58,801 nucleotides of DNA from Siccirubricoccus phaeus (GTDB lineage Bacteria; Pseudomonadota; Alphaproteobacteria; Acetobacterales; Acetobacteraceae): contig NZ_SRXO01000015.1 in NCBI RefSeq assembly GCF_008360935.1, positions 1 through 58,801 of the forward strand, read 5' to 3'. The notes beneath the pieces are model-generated. The model made no database searches. It saw only the letters and a list, made by a program, of their open reading frames with translations, and was not told the origin of the DNA. Positions within the stretch are counted from its first letter, which is position 1. Each line of letters opens with the position of its first letter. Positions 17,333-25,269 of this stretch are shown piece by piece. A program made the position numbers and the translations under genes.

Positions 17333-18742
17333 ATGTCGCTCGAGATCATGCCGCCGCTGATGTTCGGCGGGCTGGTGGTGTTCCTGCTGATCGGCTTCCC
17401 GGTCGCCTTCTCGCTCTCCGCGGTCGGCCTGTTCTTCGGCTTCCTCTCCATCGAGCTCGGCTTCTTCGGGCCGCAATATCTGGGCAACCTGCCGCTGCGG
17501 GTCTTCGGCATCCTGGCCAACGACCTGCTGCTGGCGATCCCCTTCTTCACCCTGATGGGCGCCATCCTGGAACGCTGCGGCCTGGCGGAGGATCTGCTGG
17601 AAGGCACCGGCCAGCTCTTCGGCAAGATCCCGGGCGGCCTCGCCTATGCCGTCATCATCGTCGGCGCCATCCTCGGCGCCATCACCGGCACCGTCGCCGC
17701 CTCCGTCATCGCCATGGGCATGATCAGCCTGCCGATCATGATGCGCTACGGCTACGACATGCGCCTCGCGACCGGCGTCATCGCGGCCTCCGGCACCATC
17801 ACCCAGGTCATCCCGCCCTCCCTGGTGCTGATCGTGCTGGGCGACCAGCTCGGGAAGAGCGTCGGGGACATGTATGCCGGCGCGATCGGCCCTTCCATCC
17901 TGCAGGTGCTGCTCTTCATCGCCTATATCGTCGTCGTCAGCATCATCTCCCCCCACCGCGTGCCGCCCTTGCCGGATGAGGCGCTGACCCAGCGCGGCTG
18001 GGCGCTTTGGTGGCGGGTGCTGAAGGGCATGGTGCCCTCCATCGTCCTCATCTTCATGGTGCTCGGCACCATCTTCCTCGGCCTCGCCACGCCGACCGAG
18101 GCAGGCGCCATGGGCACGGTCGGCGCCGTGGCGCTGGCGGTCATCAACCGCCGCTTCTCCTGGAACCTGCTGTGGCAGGCGACGCAGAACACCATGCGCA
18201 TCACCGCCATGGTGATCTTCATCCTGATCGGCGCCACGGTGTTCAGCCTGGTGTTCCAGGGCGTCGATGGCTCGCTCTGGATCGAGCACCTGCTGTCCCA
18301 CCTGCCGGGCGGCGCCACGGGCTTCCTCATCTTCAGCCAGATCTTCATCTTCTTCCTGGCCTTCTTCCTCGATTTCTTCGAGATCGCCTTCATCGTCATC
18401 CCGCTGCTGGCGCCGGTGGCGGCGAAGCTCGGGATCGACCTGGTGTGGTTCGGGGTGCTGATCTGCGTGAACATGCAGACCAGCTTCATGCATCCGCCCT
18501 TCGGCTTCGCGCTGTTCTACCTGCGTGGCATCGCGCCGAAGGAGGTCCGGACCAGCGACATCTACTGGGGCGCCATCCCCTGGGTGGGGCTGCAATTGGT
18601 GCTGGTGGCCATCACCATCATCTGGCCGGAGAGCGTGACCTACTGGATCGACAAGGGCTCGGGCGTGGATCCGAGCACGGTGCGCATCGAGGTGCCGCTG
18701 CCGGACCTGCCGGAGGATGACGCGCCGCCGGTGTTCCGCTAG
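17333..18742 (+). CDS. TRAP transporter large permease (DctM)
   Basis: 469 residues and about 12 membrane helices. Family hallmarks are IPFFTLMGAILERCGLAEDL, GAILGAITGTVAASVIAMGM, ATPTEAGAMGTVGA and LDFFEIAFIVIPLLAP. It is the transport subunit that completes the TRAP system with the two genes upstream. The TAG stop at 18740-18742 is the first trinucleotide of a palindromic TAGAGCGG repeat, the same arrangement as at 4390. Confidence 0.94.
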   Translation: MSLEIMPPLMFGGLVVFLLIGFPVAFSLSAVGLFFGFLSIELGFFGPQYLGNLPLRVFGILANDLLLAIPFFTLMGAILERCGLAEDLLEGTGQLFGKIPGGLAYAVIIVGAILGAITGTVAASVIAMGMISLPIMMRYGYDMRLATGVIAASGTITQVIPPSLVLIVLGDQLGKSVGDMYAGAIGPSILQVLLFIAYIVVVSIISPHRVPPLPDEALTQRGWALWWRVLKGMVPSIVLIFMVLGTIFLGLATPTEAGAMGTVGAVALAVINRRFSWNLLWQATQNTMRITAMVIFILIGATVFSLVFQGVDGSLWIEHLLSHLPGGATGFLIFSQIFIFFLAFFLDFFEIAFIVIPLLAPVAAKLGIDLVWFGVLICVNMQTSFMHPPFGFALFYLRGIAPKEVRTSDIYWGAIPWVGLQLVLVAITIIWPESVTYWIDKGSGVDPSTVRIEVPLPDLPEDDAPPVFR

Positions 18743-18781
18743 AGCGGTTTCACGCTGACTGTGCAGCGCGAAACCGCTCTA
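18740..18781. repeat. Short CTAGAGC-bordered palindrome, possible transcription stop
   Basis: Perfect 12-bp inverted repeat TAGAGCGGTTTC (18740-18751) / GAAACCGCTCTA (18770-18781) with an 18-base spacer. It includes the DctM stop codon. It can form a stem after the TRAP operon but lacks a T run. Confidence 0.75.
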
Positions 18782-18793
18782 GCTTATGGATTG

Positions 18794-18844
18794 TAGAGCA
18801 GCTTCACGCCTCCGGGCGATGCCGCCCTCCGGCGATCTGCTCTA
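18794..18844. repeat. Second CTAGAGC-type palindrome
   Basis: Ends TAGAGCAG (18794-18801) and CTGCTCTA (18837-18844) are inverted; an inner CTCCGGGCG...CGCCCTCCG-like pairing adds to the stem. It abuts the long element at 18841 and shares its CTAG junction. Confidence 0.65.
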
Positions 18845-18948
18845 GAGCGGGATCGGTTGAGCTGCGCTCACCCGCCCCGCTCCAGCTCATTGTTCGGTCG
18901 CGTGCTTCACGGTTTCGGTCGATTCGACCTCAACCGATCACGCTCTAA
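18841..18948. repeat. ~105-bp palindromic intergenic element, copy 2
   Basis: Reverse-complement relative of the 4390-4495 element: TCTAGAGCGGGATCGGTTGA at one end and CAACCGATCACGCTCTAA at the other, with GCTCATTGTTCGGTCGCG and GGTTTCGGTCGATTCGACC inside. It differs from the other copies by a few substitutions (for example GCTTCACGG for GATTCATGG), so it has been present for some time. Confidence 0.85.
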
Positions 18949-18951
18949 CCC

Positions 18952-19056
18952 GCGGACTCCCACCGGGGTCCGGGGGGTGGTCCACCCCCCGGCGGGGTGC
19001 AGGGGCGGAGCCCCTGGCGGGGGCATGGGGGCGAAGCTCCCATCATTCGCGCATAT
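18952..19056 (+). repeat. GC-rich repeat (GGGGTGGTCCACCCCC family), copy B
   Basis: CCCACCGGGGTCCGGGGGGT, GGTCCACCCCCCGGCGGGGT, CAGGGGCGGAGCCCCTG and GGGGGCGAAGCTCCC in order, matching copies at 34932-35083 and 50684-50832. It lies between the long palindrome and the end of the second amidase gene. Confidence 0.8.
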
Positions 19057-19119
19057 GAGGCTCTGCCCCCGCCGGACCCCGGTGTGAGTTCGGAACCCGA
19101 CGGGCTGGACCGGCGGGAG

Positions 19120-20547
19120 TTAGCCTCGCACCTCGATCGGCGTCGGCATCGGGCAGGCGCCCTCCACCACCTCCGCCGCCTCCAGCGCCAGATCCTCCCG
19201 CCATCTCGGCGCGATGATCTGCACCCCCATCGGCAGCCCCGCCGCCGTCAGCCCGGTTGGCACCGCCACGCTCGGCACGCCGAGCAGCGGCGTCGCCAGC
19301 AGCGGCTGCTGCGCCCGGTACACCGCGTCGAAGCCCTGCTGCCCCGCCACATCCAGCCCTTGCGGAAAGGGCGGCTCGGCCGAGACCGGGCAGAGCACCA
19401 GCGGATAGTCCTGCTGGAACAGCGCCCATTGCCGCTGCCGTGCCGTCCGCCGCGCGGCCAGCCTCATATACCCCGCCATGTCGAGATCCGGCGTGTGCGT
19501 CAGCATGAAGCGATAGGTCGCCTGCGCCCCTTCATCGGCCAGCTTCGCGAAGGCCTCGCCCATGAACACCCCGGCCTCGCCATGGGCGAAGGCGTCCCAG
19601 TCCCGCGCCGTCTCGGCGAATTCCGGCGGCGCCTTCTCCTCCACCGCATAGCCCGCGGCCTCCAGGATGCGCCCGGCGCGCGCCACCGCCGCCGCCACCT
19701 CCCGGTGCACCCCATTCCCCGCGGGATCGGCGCAGAGCGCGACGCGGATCGGCCGCGGCGCCGGCGGGTGCTCCAGCGGCGCCGGCATCCACCACGGGTC
19801 GCGCGCATCGCCCGCCGCCATCACCGAGAGCGCCAGGCGCAGATCCCGCACCCGCCGCGCCAGCGGCCCCTGGGTGGACATGAGCTGGCCGGAAAGCGGC
19901 CGCTCCGCCGCCATGGTCGGGTTGAAGGCCGGCACCCGGCCGAAGCTCGGGCGGAGGCCGGCCACGCCGCAGGCATAGGCCGGGTAGCGGATGGAGCCGC
20001 CGAGGTCGTTGCCATGGGCAATGGCGCCGATCCCCGTCGCCACCGCCGCCGCCGCGCCGCCGGAGGAGCCGCCCGGCGTATGCCCCGCGTTCCAGGGGTT
20101 GAGCGTCCTGCCATGCAGGGCGTTCTCGGTGAACCAGCGCATGGAGAGGGCCGGGGTGTTGGTGCGGCCGATGATGACGGCGCCGGCCCGCTTCAGATTG
20201 GCCACCACCGCGCTGTCCGCCGGCGCGATGAGGTCCTTCAGCGGGGCGCAGCCATTGGTGGTGGGCAGGCCTTCCTGGTCCACATTGATCTTGGTGGTCA
20301 CCGGCACGCCATGCAGGGGCGGCAGCGCCTCGCCCCGGGCGCGGCGCGCATCGGCGGCCTCCGCCGCGGCCAGGGCCGCCTCGTGCAGCGGCTGGGCGAC
20401 GGCGTTGATGGCGGGGTTCGCCGCCTCCAGCCGGTCCAGCGCCGCCTGCACCGCCTCCTTCGCCGAGACCGCGCCGGTGCGGATGGCGCGGGCGAGGTCC
20501 ACGGCGTCCCAGCGCCAGGTCTCCGGGGGCAGATGCGGGATGGGCAT
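19120..20547 (-). CDS. Amidase (amidase-signature family)
   Basis: 475 residues. Catalytic elements are Lys in VTTKINVDQ (near 88), GHTPGGSSGGAAAA (near 163) and Ser in NDLGGSIRYPAYACG (near 183). It has the long N-terminal helix typical of bacterial amidases annotated beside TRAP or ABC uptake genes. It shares the family, but little close identity, with the amidase at 4813-6162, so they are not a recent duplication. A GAAGGAGACC ribosome site lies upstream of the ATG at 20547. Substrate unknown. Confidence 0.9.
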   Translation of the reverse strand: MPIPHLPPETWRWDAVDLARAIRTGAVSAKEAVQAALDRLEAANPAINAVAQPLHEAALAAAEAADARRARGEALPPLHGVPVTTKINVDQEGLPTTNGCAPLKDLIAPADSAVVANLKRAGAVIIGRTNTPALSMRWFTENALHGRTLNPWNAGHTPGGSSGGAAAAVATGIGAIAHGNDLGGSIRYPAYACGVAGLRPSFGRVPAFNPTMAAERPLSGQLMSTQGPLARRVRDLRLALSVMAAGDARDPWWMPAPLEHPPAPRPIRVALCADPAGNGVHREVAAAVARAGRILEAAGYAVEEKAPPEFAETARDWDAFAHGEAGVFMGEAFAKLADEGAQATYRFMLTHTPDLDMAGYMRLAARRTARQRQWALFQQDYPLVLCPVSAEPPFPQGLDVAGQQGFDAVYRAQQPLLATPLLGVPSVAVPTGLTAAGLPMGVQIIAPRWREDLALEAAEVVEGACPMPTPIEVRG

Positions 20548-20862
20548 GGGCGGGGGGTCTCCTTCGCCTCCAGCCTAAAGCGGATCGGGCCGGGGCGGGA
20601 ACGCCCGGGCGTCCCCCCATCGGCGGCCGCACCGCCAAATGCGTCGGGCGCCGAGGCATGGCCACCGCGCCGCCGGCGACCCGGCCGCGGATACCGGGAC
20701 CGGATATTGGACCTGCGGCCCATGGCAGGGCCGCTCTCGGACCTTGCGCCCGGCAGACGCCGCCTGCCCCCTGCCCTTCCGGGCGCCGGTTATCAGGCCG
20801 CGGGTCCGGCGGCCGTCGTCGCAGCAGCGCCCTGGCCGCGCGGCGGGGGCGCCCCGGCGGCC
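20548..20862. other. 315-bp gene-poor interval
   Basis: Upstream of the amidase and downstream of the PEP-CTERM gene, both on the minus strand. Very GC-rich, with small CG palindromes such as GCGGCCGC but no supported gene or RNA. The amidase promoter should be here. Confidence 0.5.
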
Positions 20863-21825
20863 TCAGGCCAGCGCGGCGGCCGGCTGCCGGGCGCGCCGCC
20901 GGAGCGTGGCGGCCAGCCCCATCAGGCCGAGGGCGAGGATCAGCGCGCTGCCCGGCTCCGGCACCGCGCCCGGCGGCGGGGCGGAGACCAGCGTCCCGGC
21001 GAAGGGGAAGTCATGCAGCTCCCCGCCGCCGCTGAAGCTGTTCGCGTAGAGGAAGCCCTCCAGCGGCGAGCTGTTGGTGACGGCCGCCTTCCCGGCCAGG
21101 ATCGCGCCATGCCAGAATTTCAGGCTCAGCGAGGTGGCATCCGCGAAATTCCAGATGACGTGCCGGTTCAGCCATTCGCTGCCGTTGAAATTCTGCCCGC
21201 CCGGCTGGGTGTAGCTGCCGCCCGTCACGTTGATGATGATGGTGTCGGCCGCGGTCTCGCCCACGAAGCTGATATTGTTCAGCCGCGCCAGGTCGGTGGC
21301 GGCGATGGTGAACACCGCGATGCCGTCGGACCCCGGCACCACGGTGAGCTTCATCAGGTTGGGGTCGGTGCCGGTGATGGCGCTGGTCGCCGTCATCCCG
21401 GAGAGCTGGGCCTGCAGCGCGTCCAGCGGGGCGGTGAAGTCGCTGATGGTGAAGCCGGGCGACTGGCTGACGAAGTGGCCGCCATTCAGGTTGAAGCGGC
21501 TGCCGGCATCGGCGGGAAGGCCGCCGGCGAAATTCACGTTGCCGCCGTTATTGACGTTGATGCGCCCGCTGCCGGTGATGTTGACGACGTTCACCGCGGC
21601 GAAGGGCGAAGCGCCGGAGGCCGCATTCGGCTTGATGTAGAGCGTGCTGCCGCCGCCATGGATGGTGCCGGCCACCAGCCTGCCCTCCACGTCGTGATGG
21701 CTGGTGAAGGTGCCGGCGACCACGGCGTTGAACTGGGTGAGGATCTCGGTGGCGCTCAGCGGGGCCGCCTGGCCCGGGGCGGCCGCCAGCAGCAGGGCGA
21801 GAAGGCAGGCGATGAAACGCGGCAT
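20863..21825 (-). CDS. Choice-of-anchor A family protein with PEP-CTERM sorting tail
   Basis: 320-residue exported protein. The signal peptide is MPRFIACLLALLLAAAPGQA. The body (ILTQFNAVVAGTFTSHHDVE, NFAGGLPADAGSRFNLNGG, EGFLYANSFSGGGELHDFPF) fits the choice-of-anchor A domain. The C-terminus has the PEP-CTERM tripartite signal: VPEPGSA, the hydrophobic LILALGLMGLAATL and a basic RRRARQ run. In this system an exosortase cleaves at the PEP motif, often in bacteria making exopolysaccharide. No exosortase gene lies in this window. It stands alone, with an AT-richer gap (21826-21945) upstream. Confidence 0.88.
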   Translation of the reverse strand: MPRFIACLLALLLAAAPGQAAPLSATEILTQFNAVVAGTFTSHHDVEGRLVAGTIHGGGSTLYIKPNAASGASPFAAVNVVNITGSGRINVNNGGNVNFAGGLPADAGSRFNLNGGHFVSQSPGFTISDFTAPLDALQAQLSGMTATSAITGTDPNLMKLTVVPGSDGIAVFTIAATDLARLNNISFVGETAADTIIINVTGGSYTQPGGQNFNGSEWLNRHVIWNFADATSLSLKFWHGAILAGKAAVTNSSPLEGFLYANSFSGGGELHDFPFAGTLVSAPPPGAVPEPGSALILALGLMGLAATLRRRARQPAAALA

Positions 21826-21945
21826 CCGGGCATCCCCAATTCGCAGCGCCTCGCCCGTCTCAATATGCGAGGCAGAGGATGCTTTCTAGATGAGGACCGA
21901 GGCCGGGTCGAGAATATTCCGTCCAAATTTCCGTGACAGCGTGTA

Positions 21946-22677
21946 TCAAATGCGCTTCCAGGTCAGGACCAGCACATCCCGGCAGGAGGGCAGGGCCGGG
22001 TCGGCCGGCTCCACCGGGGTGACGCCATGCATCACCCGCACATCGTCCACGAAGGCGGTGTCCAGCCGGTCCAGCAGGGTGAAGCGCGCCAGCTCCCGCT
22101 GGTCGTCATCGGTGATCAGCGTCTCCCCGCCCGCCAGGTTGGTGCGGGCGATCATGCTGATGAGGACGTAGTCCACCCCGTCATGGTGCACCCCCTCCGG
22201 CGTCGGGTAGCCGGGCATATGCGCCGCGGCCTCGATGCGGAATTGGTGCATCTCGACGAACCAGTCATGGCCCGGGCTGCCGGCATCCGCGACGCTGCGG
22301 CCGAGGTCGAGCATCGCCTGCAGCGGCGCGCCGGCGGCGACCGCGTCCTCCACCGGGGCGAACCAGCGCTCCACCCCGCCATTCAGGCTGTTGTGCACCA
22401 CCGCCTGGAAATGCGGCCGGTGCGGGTTCCGCCGGTGGCCGGGCTGGCCCCATGCCGCGGTGAAATTGGCATGGCGGCGGCGGCGGTAGAGGCCGCCATC
22501 GGCCATGAAGCGGTCGGTCTCCAGCCGCGCCCAGCTGCCGGCGAAGGCGTCCAGCTCGGGGCCGGAGAGGCCGAGGCGGGCGGCGAGCGGGCCACCGCGC
22601 AGCAGCGCATAGCCCTCGGCGGTCACCGCCTGGAACAGGGCATCGGCCTCGGGGATCTGCAACGCAGCGCTCATCAT
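21946..22677 (-). CDS. 2OG-Fe dioxygenase family protein (amino-acid hydroxylase type)
   Basis: 243 residues fitting the 2OG-Fe dioxygenase family that includes Bacillus L-isoleucine 4-hydroxylase. Iron ligands can be placed as HxD in GVHHDGVDYV (near residue 166) and the distal His in DVRVMHGVTPV (near 220), with the 2-oxoglutarate-binding Arg in SCRDVLVLTW. These enzymes oxidise a substrate, often a free amino acid, with O2 and 2-oxoglutarate. The start overlaps the stop of the LutA-like gene (ATGATG), so the two are co-translated; the metabolic link is unclear. Confidence 0.87.
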   Translation of the reverse strand: MMSAALQIPEADALFQAVTAEGYALLRGGPLAARLGLSGPELDAFAGSWARLETDRFMADGGLYRRRRHANFTAAWGQPGHRRNPHRPHFQAVVHNSLNGGVERWFAPVEDAVAAGAPLQAMLDLGRSVADAGSPGHDWFVEMHQFRIEAAAHMPGYPTPEGVHHDGVDYVLISMIARTNLAGGETLITDDDQRELARFTLLDRLDTAFVDDVRVMHGVTPVEPADPALPSCRDVLVLTWKRI

Positions 22678-23438
22678 GCCTCTCCGATCGGCGGGGCGGC
22701 TTCGGTCCGGCCGGCCAGCACCTCCGCCACATGCCGGACCTTCACCGGCAGGCCTTCCCGCTTCAGGCGGCCGGCCATGTTCAGCAGGCAGCCCAGATCG
22801 CCGGCGAGCAGCGTCTCCGCCCCCGTCGCGGCGATGGATTTCGCCTTGTCCGCCACCATGCGCGTCGAGATGTCCGGATACTTGACGCAGAAGGTGCCGC
22901 CGAAGCCGCAGCAGATCTCGGCATCCGCCATCTCCTTCAGCGTCACGCCCGGCATGGCGGCGAGGAGGGCGCGCGGCTGCGCCTTGATGCCGAGCTCGCG
23001 CAGGCCGGAGCAGCTGTCGTGATAGGTCACGACGCCCTCATAGCGGGCGCGGGGGGTTTTCAGGCCGCGGATATCGGCAAGGAAGCTGACCAGCTCATGC
23101 GTCTTCGCGGCCAGCCGCTCCGCCTTGCCGCGATATTCCGGGTCCTCGGCGAAGAGGCCGGGATAGTGGTGGCCGATCTGGCCGCCGCAGGAGCCGGAGG
23201 GGACCACGGTGTAGTCATAGGGCAGGAAGGCATCGATGACGGCGCGGGCAAGGTCCTTCGCCGTGGCGCGGTCCCCGGTGTTGTAGGCGGGCTGGCCGCA
23301 GCAGGTCTGGGCCGGCGGGACGACGACCTCGCAGCCCGCTTCCTCCAGCAGGGCGATGGCGGAAAACCCGACATTCGGCCGGTAGAGATCGACGAGACAG
23401 GTGACGAAGAGGGCGACGCGCGGCCGGGTTTGGGACAT
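22674..23438 (-). CDS. (Fe-S)-binding LutA/YkgE-like protein
   Basis: 254 residues with two CCG cysteine-rich domains: PPAQTCCGQPAYNTG (near 45) and EICCGFGGTFCVKYPDIS (near 180), plus single Cys segments VTYHDSCSGLREL and GDLGCLLN. This is the LutA/YkgE/GlcF-type architecture that works with LutB and LutC in L-lactate oxidation, or as an electron-transfer subunit of glycolate or heterodisulfide reductase systems. No LutB or LutC is adjacent here, only a dioxygenase. MSQTRP at 23438 is taken as the start because homologs begin there; an upstream frame extends to 23489. Confidence 0.88.
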   Translation of the reverse strand: MSQTRPRVALFVTCLVDLYRPNVGFSAIALLEEAGCEVVVPPAQTCCGQPAYNTGDRATAKDLARAVIDAFLPYDYTVVPSGSCGGQIGHHYPGLFAEDPEYRGKAERLAAKTHELVSFLADIRGLKTPRARYEGVVTYHDSCSGLRELGIKAQPRALLAAMPGVTLKEMADAEICCGFGGTFCVKYPDISTRMVADKAKSIAATGAETLLAGDLGCLLNMAGRLKREGLPVKVRHVAEVLAGRTEAAPPIGEA

Positions 23439-23924
23439 GGAACGGAAGATAGGGCGGGGGAGACGGCGGGGAAAGCGGTGGCTGCGCATGGGGTGGGGTG
23501 GGCGTAGGCGGAGTTAGGTCCCCGGGCCCGTTTGGCTCTGCCCTCGCTCCTCGCGGGGGAATCCCCTCCCCGGACCCCGGCGGGAGCTTAGCGGAACCGG
23601 CGTGTTCCGGCCGATTCCGGAAGGTCCGCTTCCGGTTGCACCGTCTGCCGGAGCGGACGCAGCGGTCGGACACGCGCTGTGCTGGCACGTTTCACACCGC
23701 ATCTCGGCGCGCGATGACGATGCTCCAGCCTGCCGCCTCTTGCGCCTGCGAAGCGGCTCGGTGAACTCGGTGGGGCCCCTGCCAAGGATCCCCATCCCCA
23801 CCCCGTCGAGGCCAGGAGGCAGGGTCCGTCGCCAACGCAACCCCATGATGGAAGCGAGGTCCTCGGCGACGCCGGCCGGGAAACGGGCGCGCGGCACGAC
23901 CCCGACCCTGCCGAAGAAGCTGCC
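23439..23924. other. 486-bp gene-poor interval with a GC-rich repeat remnant
   Basis: 23520-23590 resembles the GC-rich repeat family (CTCGCTCCTCGCGGGGGAAT, then CCCCTCCCCGGACCCCGGCG). From about 23600 to 23920 the composition is less extreme and could be a decayed gene, but no frame gives a recognisable protein. Confidence 0.5.
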
Positions 23925-24434
23925 TCAACCGGTCCGCAGCCGCACGAGGCCGCCGCCTAGTACGACGACGCTCACGCCCAGCATGGCAATGTCCTTGATC
24001 AGGAAGCTGCCGGTCGCATCGAGGAAGGGGAAGCCGCCCGAGCCCGCCTCCCAGATCGGCAGGGCGAGCATCGTGGAAGCCGTCACGGTGAAGGTCGCGG
24101 CGCCGAGCGCACCACCGAGAACGCCGGCGCGCGCAGACCAGGGCGAGGCGACGAGGAGCGCCGCGGTGAACACCTCGACCACGCCGAGCAGGGCCGCGGC
24201 CCCGGCTTCGCCGAAGACGGGATAGAGCCAGGAAAGCCACGGCGTGCCGCCGATGAGGGGCTTCAGGACCTCGACCTCGATGGGAGTGAATTTGAGGATG
24301 CCGATCAGGAAGAGGGGCAGGACGATACCGGCGAGAGCGATCGCACGCCCGATGGCCGTGATGCGCTCGGCAGGAACGAGGCGATCGATCCGGGCGATCG
24401 CCCGGTCCGATGCAATTCCGAGATCATGCAGCAT
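23925..24434 (-). CDS. DUF417 (YkgB/RclC-like) membrane protein
   Basis: 169 residues, four predicted helices. Segments IGRAIALAGIVLPLFLIGIL, KFTPIEVEVLKPLIGGTPWL, GVVEVFTAALLVA and the end FLIKDIAMLGVSVVVLGGGL match the DUF417/YkgB family. The E. coli member RclC belongs to the reactive-chlorine resistance operon. ATG 24434 has GCGGAGAC upstream. It is divergently transcribed from a MarR regulator with two shared operators between them, so it is probably that regulator's target. Confidence 0.88.
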   Translation of the reverse strand: MLHDLGIASDRAIARIDRLVPAERITAIGRAIALAGIVLPLFLIGILKFTPIEVEVLKPLIGGTPWLSWLYPVFGEAGAAALLGVVEVFTAALLVASPWSARAGVLGGALGAATFTVTASTMLALPIWEAGSGGFPFLDATGSFLIKDIAMLGVSVVVLGGGLVRLRTG

Positions 24435-24451
24435 GGTGTCTCCGCTTTTTG

Positions 24452-24466
24452 TATGCGCGAAGCATA
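24452..24466. promoter_or_regulatory. Probable MarR operator 1
   Basis: TATGCGCGAAGCATA, itself a TATGC-N5-GCATA pseudopalindrome. It is the exact reverse complement of the site at 24490-24504. It overlaps the probable -10 (TATATA/TATATG near 24463-24470 on the minus strand) of the DUF417 gene, with a TAGACA -35-like box at 24486-24491. Confidence 0.75.
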
Positions 24467-24489
24467 TATATGGGCGCCGCCTTGATGTC

Positions 24490-24504
24490 TATGCTTCGCG
24501 CATA
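24490..24504. promoter_or_regulatory. Probable MarR operator 2
   Basis: TATGCTTCGCGCATA, 15 of 15 matches to the reverse complement of the first site. It sits between a TTGATG -35-like box (24482-24487) and TATTTT (24505-24510), 17 bases apart, which would place the transcript start next to the regulator ATG at 24518. Autorepression is inferred. Confidence 0.75.
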
Positions 24505-24517
24505 TATTTTTGCGCCC

Positions 24518-25033
24518 ATGAGTGATGACAGAATCGAGAACACGGTCGGAGCCCTGGCGCTGGCGCTCTCGGATGCGCTGCTGCAGGAGGCCCAGGACCA
24601 GGCGCCCGAGCCGGGCCCGGCCGCGGCCGCGATTGCGCTCCTTCGCCACGAGCCGGGCATGACGATCGAGCGACTTCGACGGGCTCTCCGGCTCTCACAT
24701 CCCGGCGCGGTGCGCCTCATCGACCGTCTCGTCGAGGACGCTCTGGTGGTTCGTCATCCCAGCCCTACCGACCGCCGTGCGGTCGCGCTGCATCTGACCG
24801 AGGCCGGGGATCGAAGGTGCGACGCGATCCTCGGCGCACGTCAACGCCGCATGGCGCGCGCGCTGAGCATCCTGGACGAGGACGAGCGTCAAACCCTTGG
24901 ATTGCTCACCGACAAGCTGCTCGCCGGCCTGATCCGCAATGACGATGATGCGTATTCTGTCTGCCGGCTTTGCGACGCGGATACATGCCGCGATTGCCCG
25001 GTCGACAGAACGTTGAGGGCGAAGACGGAGTGA
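24518..25033 (+). CDS. MarR-family regulator with C-terminal CxxC-x4-CxxC tail
   Basis: 171-residue winged-helix MarR protein. The recognition helix region is LRLSHPGAVRLIDRLVEDAL and the wing is VVRHPSPTDRRAVALHLTEA. The unusual part is the end: VCRLCDADTCRDCPVDRTL, with four Cys as CxxC-x4-CxxC, suited to binding zinc or an Fe-S cluster or to reacting with oxidants. ATG 24518 is chosen because operator 2 and the promoter lie directly upstream; an in-frame ATG at 24491 lies inside the operator. It probably controls the divergent DUF417 gene and itself. Confidence 0.88.
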   Translation: MSDDRIENTVGALALALSDALLQEAQDQAPEPGPAAAAIALLRHEPGMTIERLRRALRLSHPGAVRLIDRLVEDALVVRHPSPTDRRAVALHLTEAGDRRCDAILGARQRRMARALSILDEDERQTLGLLTDKLLAGLIRNDDDAYSVCRLCDADTCRDCPVDRTLRAKTE

Positions 25034-25269
25034 ATACCGGATCCTCCGGTCAGCCCGGAACGGGGGCATGCCAAGTCCGTTTTCGGGACCGACCGCGGCC
25101 TATGGACGGCGAGCATGGGCGCAAACGGCCTCTGGCGAGGCCGGCCGCCCAGCCTTCCGGTAGTGCCCCTCCCCATGCGAGACCATTCCCGTGATAAGGT
25201 CGGCCGCAGGGACACGCTTCGCCGGTGCCGCATGCCGTCCGGCGAAGCGCGCCCCCTGCGCCCGGCGCC

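Noticed and set aside
23602..23920. Gene upstream of the DUF417 protein's 3' end
   Set aside because: Open frames on both strands exist but none has a recognisable domain, a ribosome site or a sensible composition.
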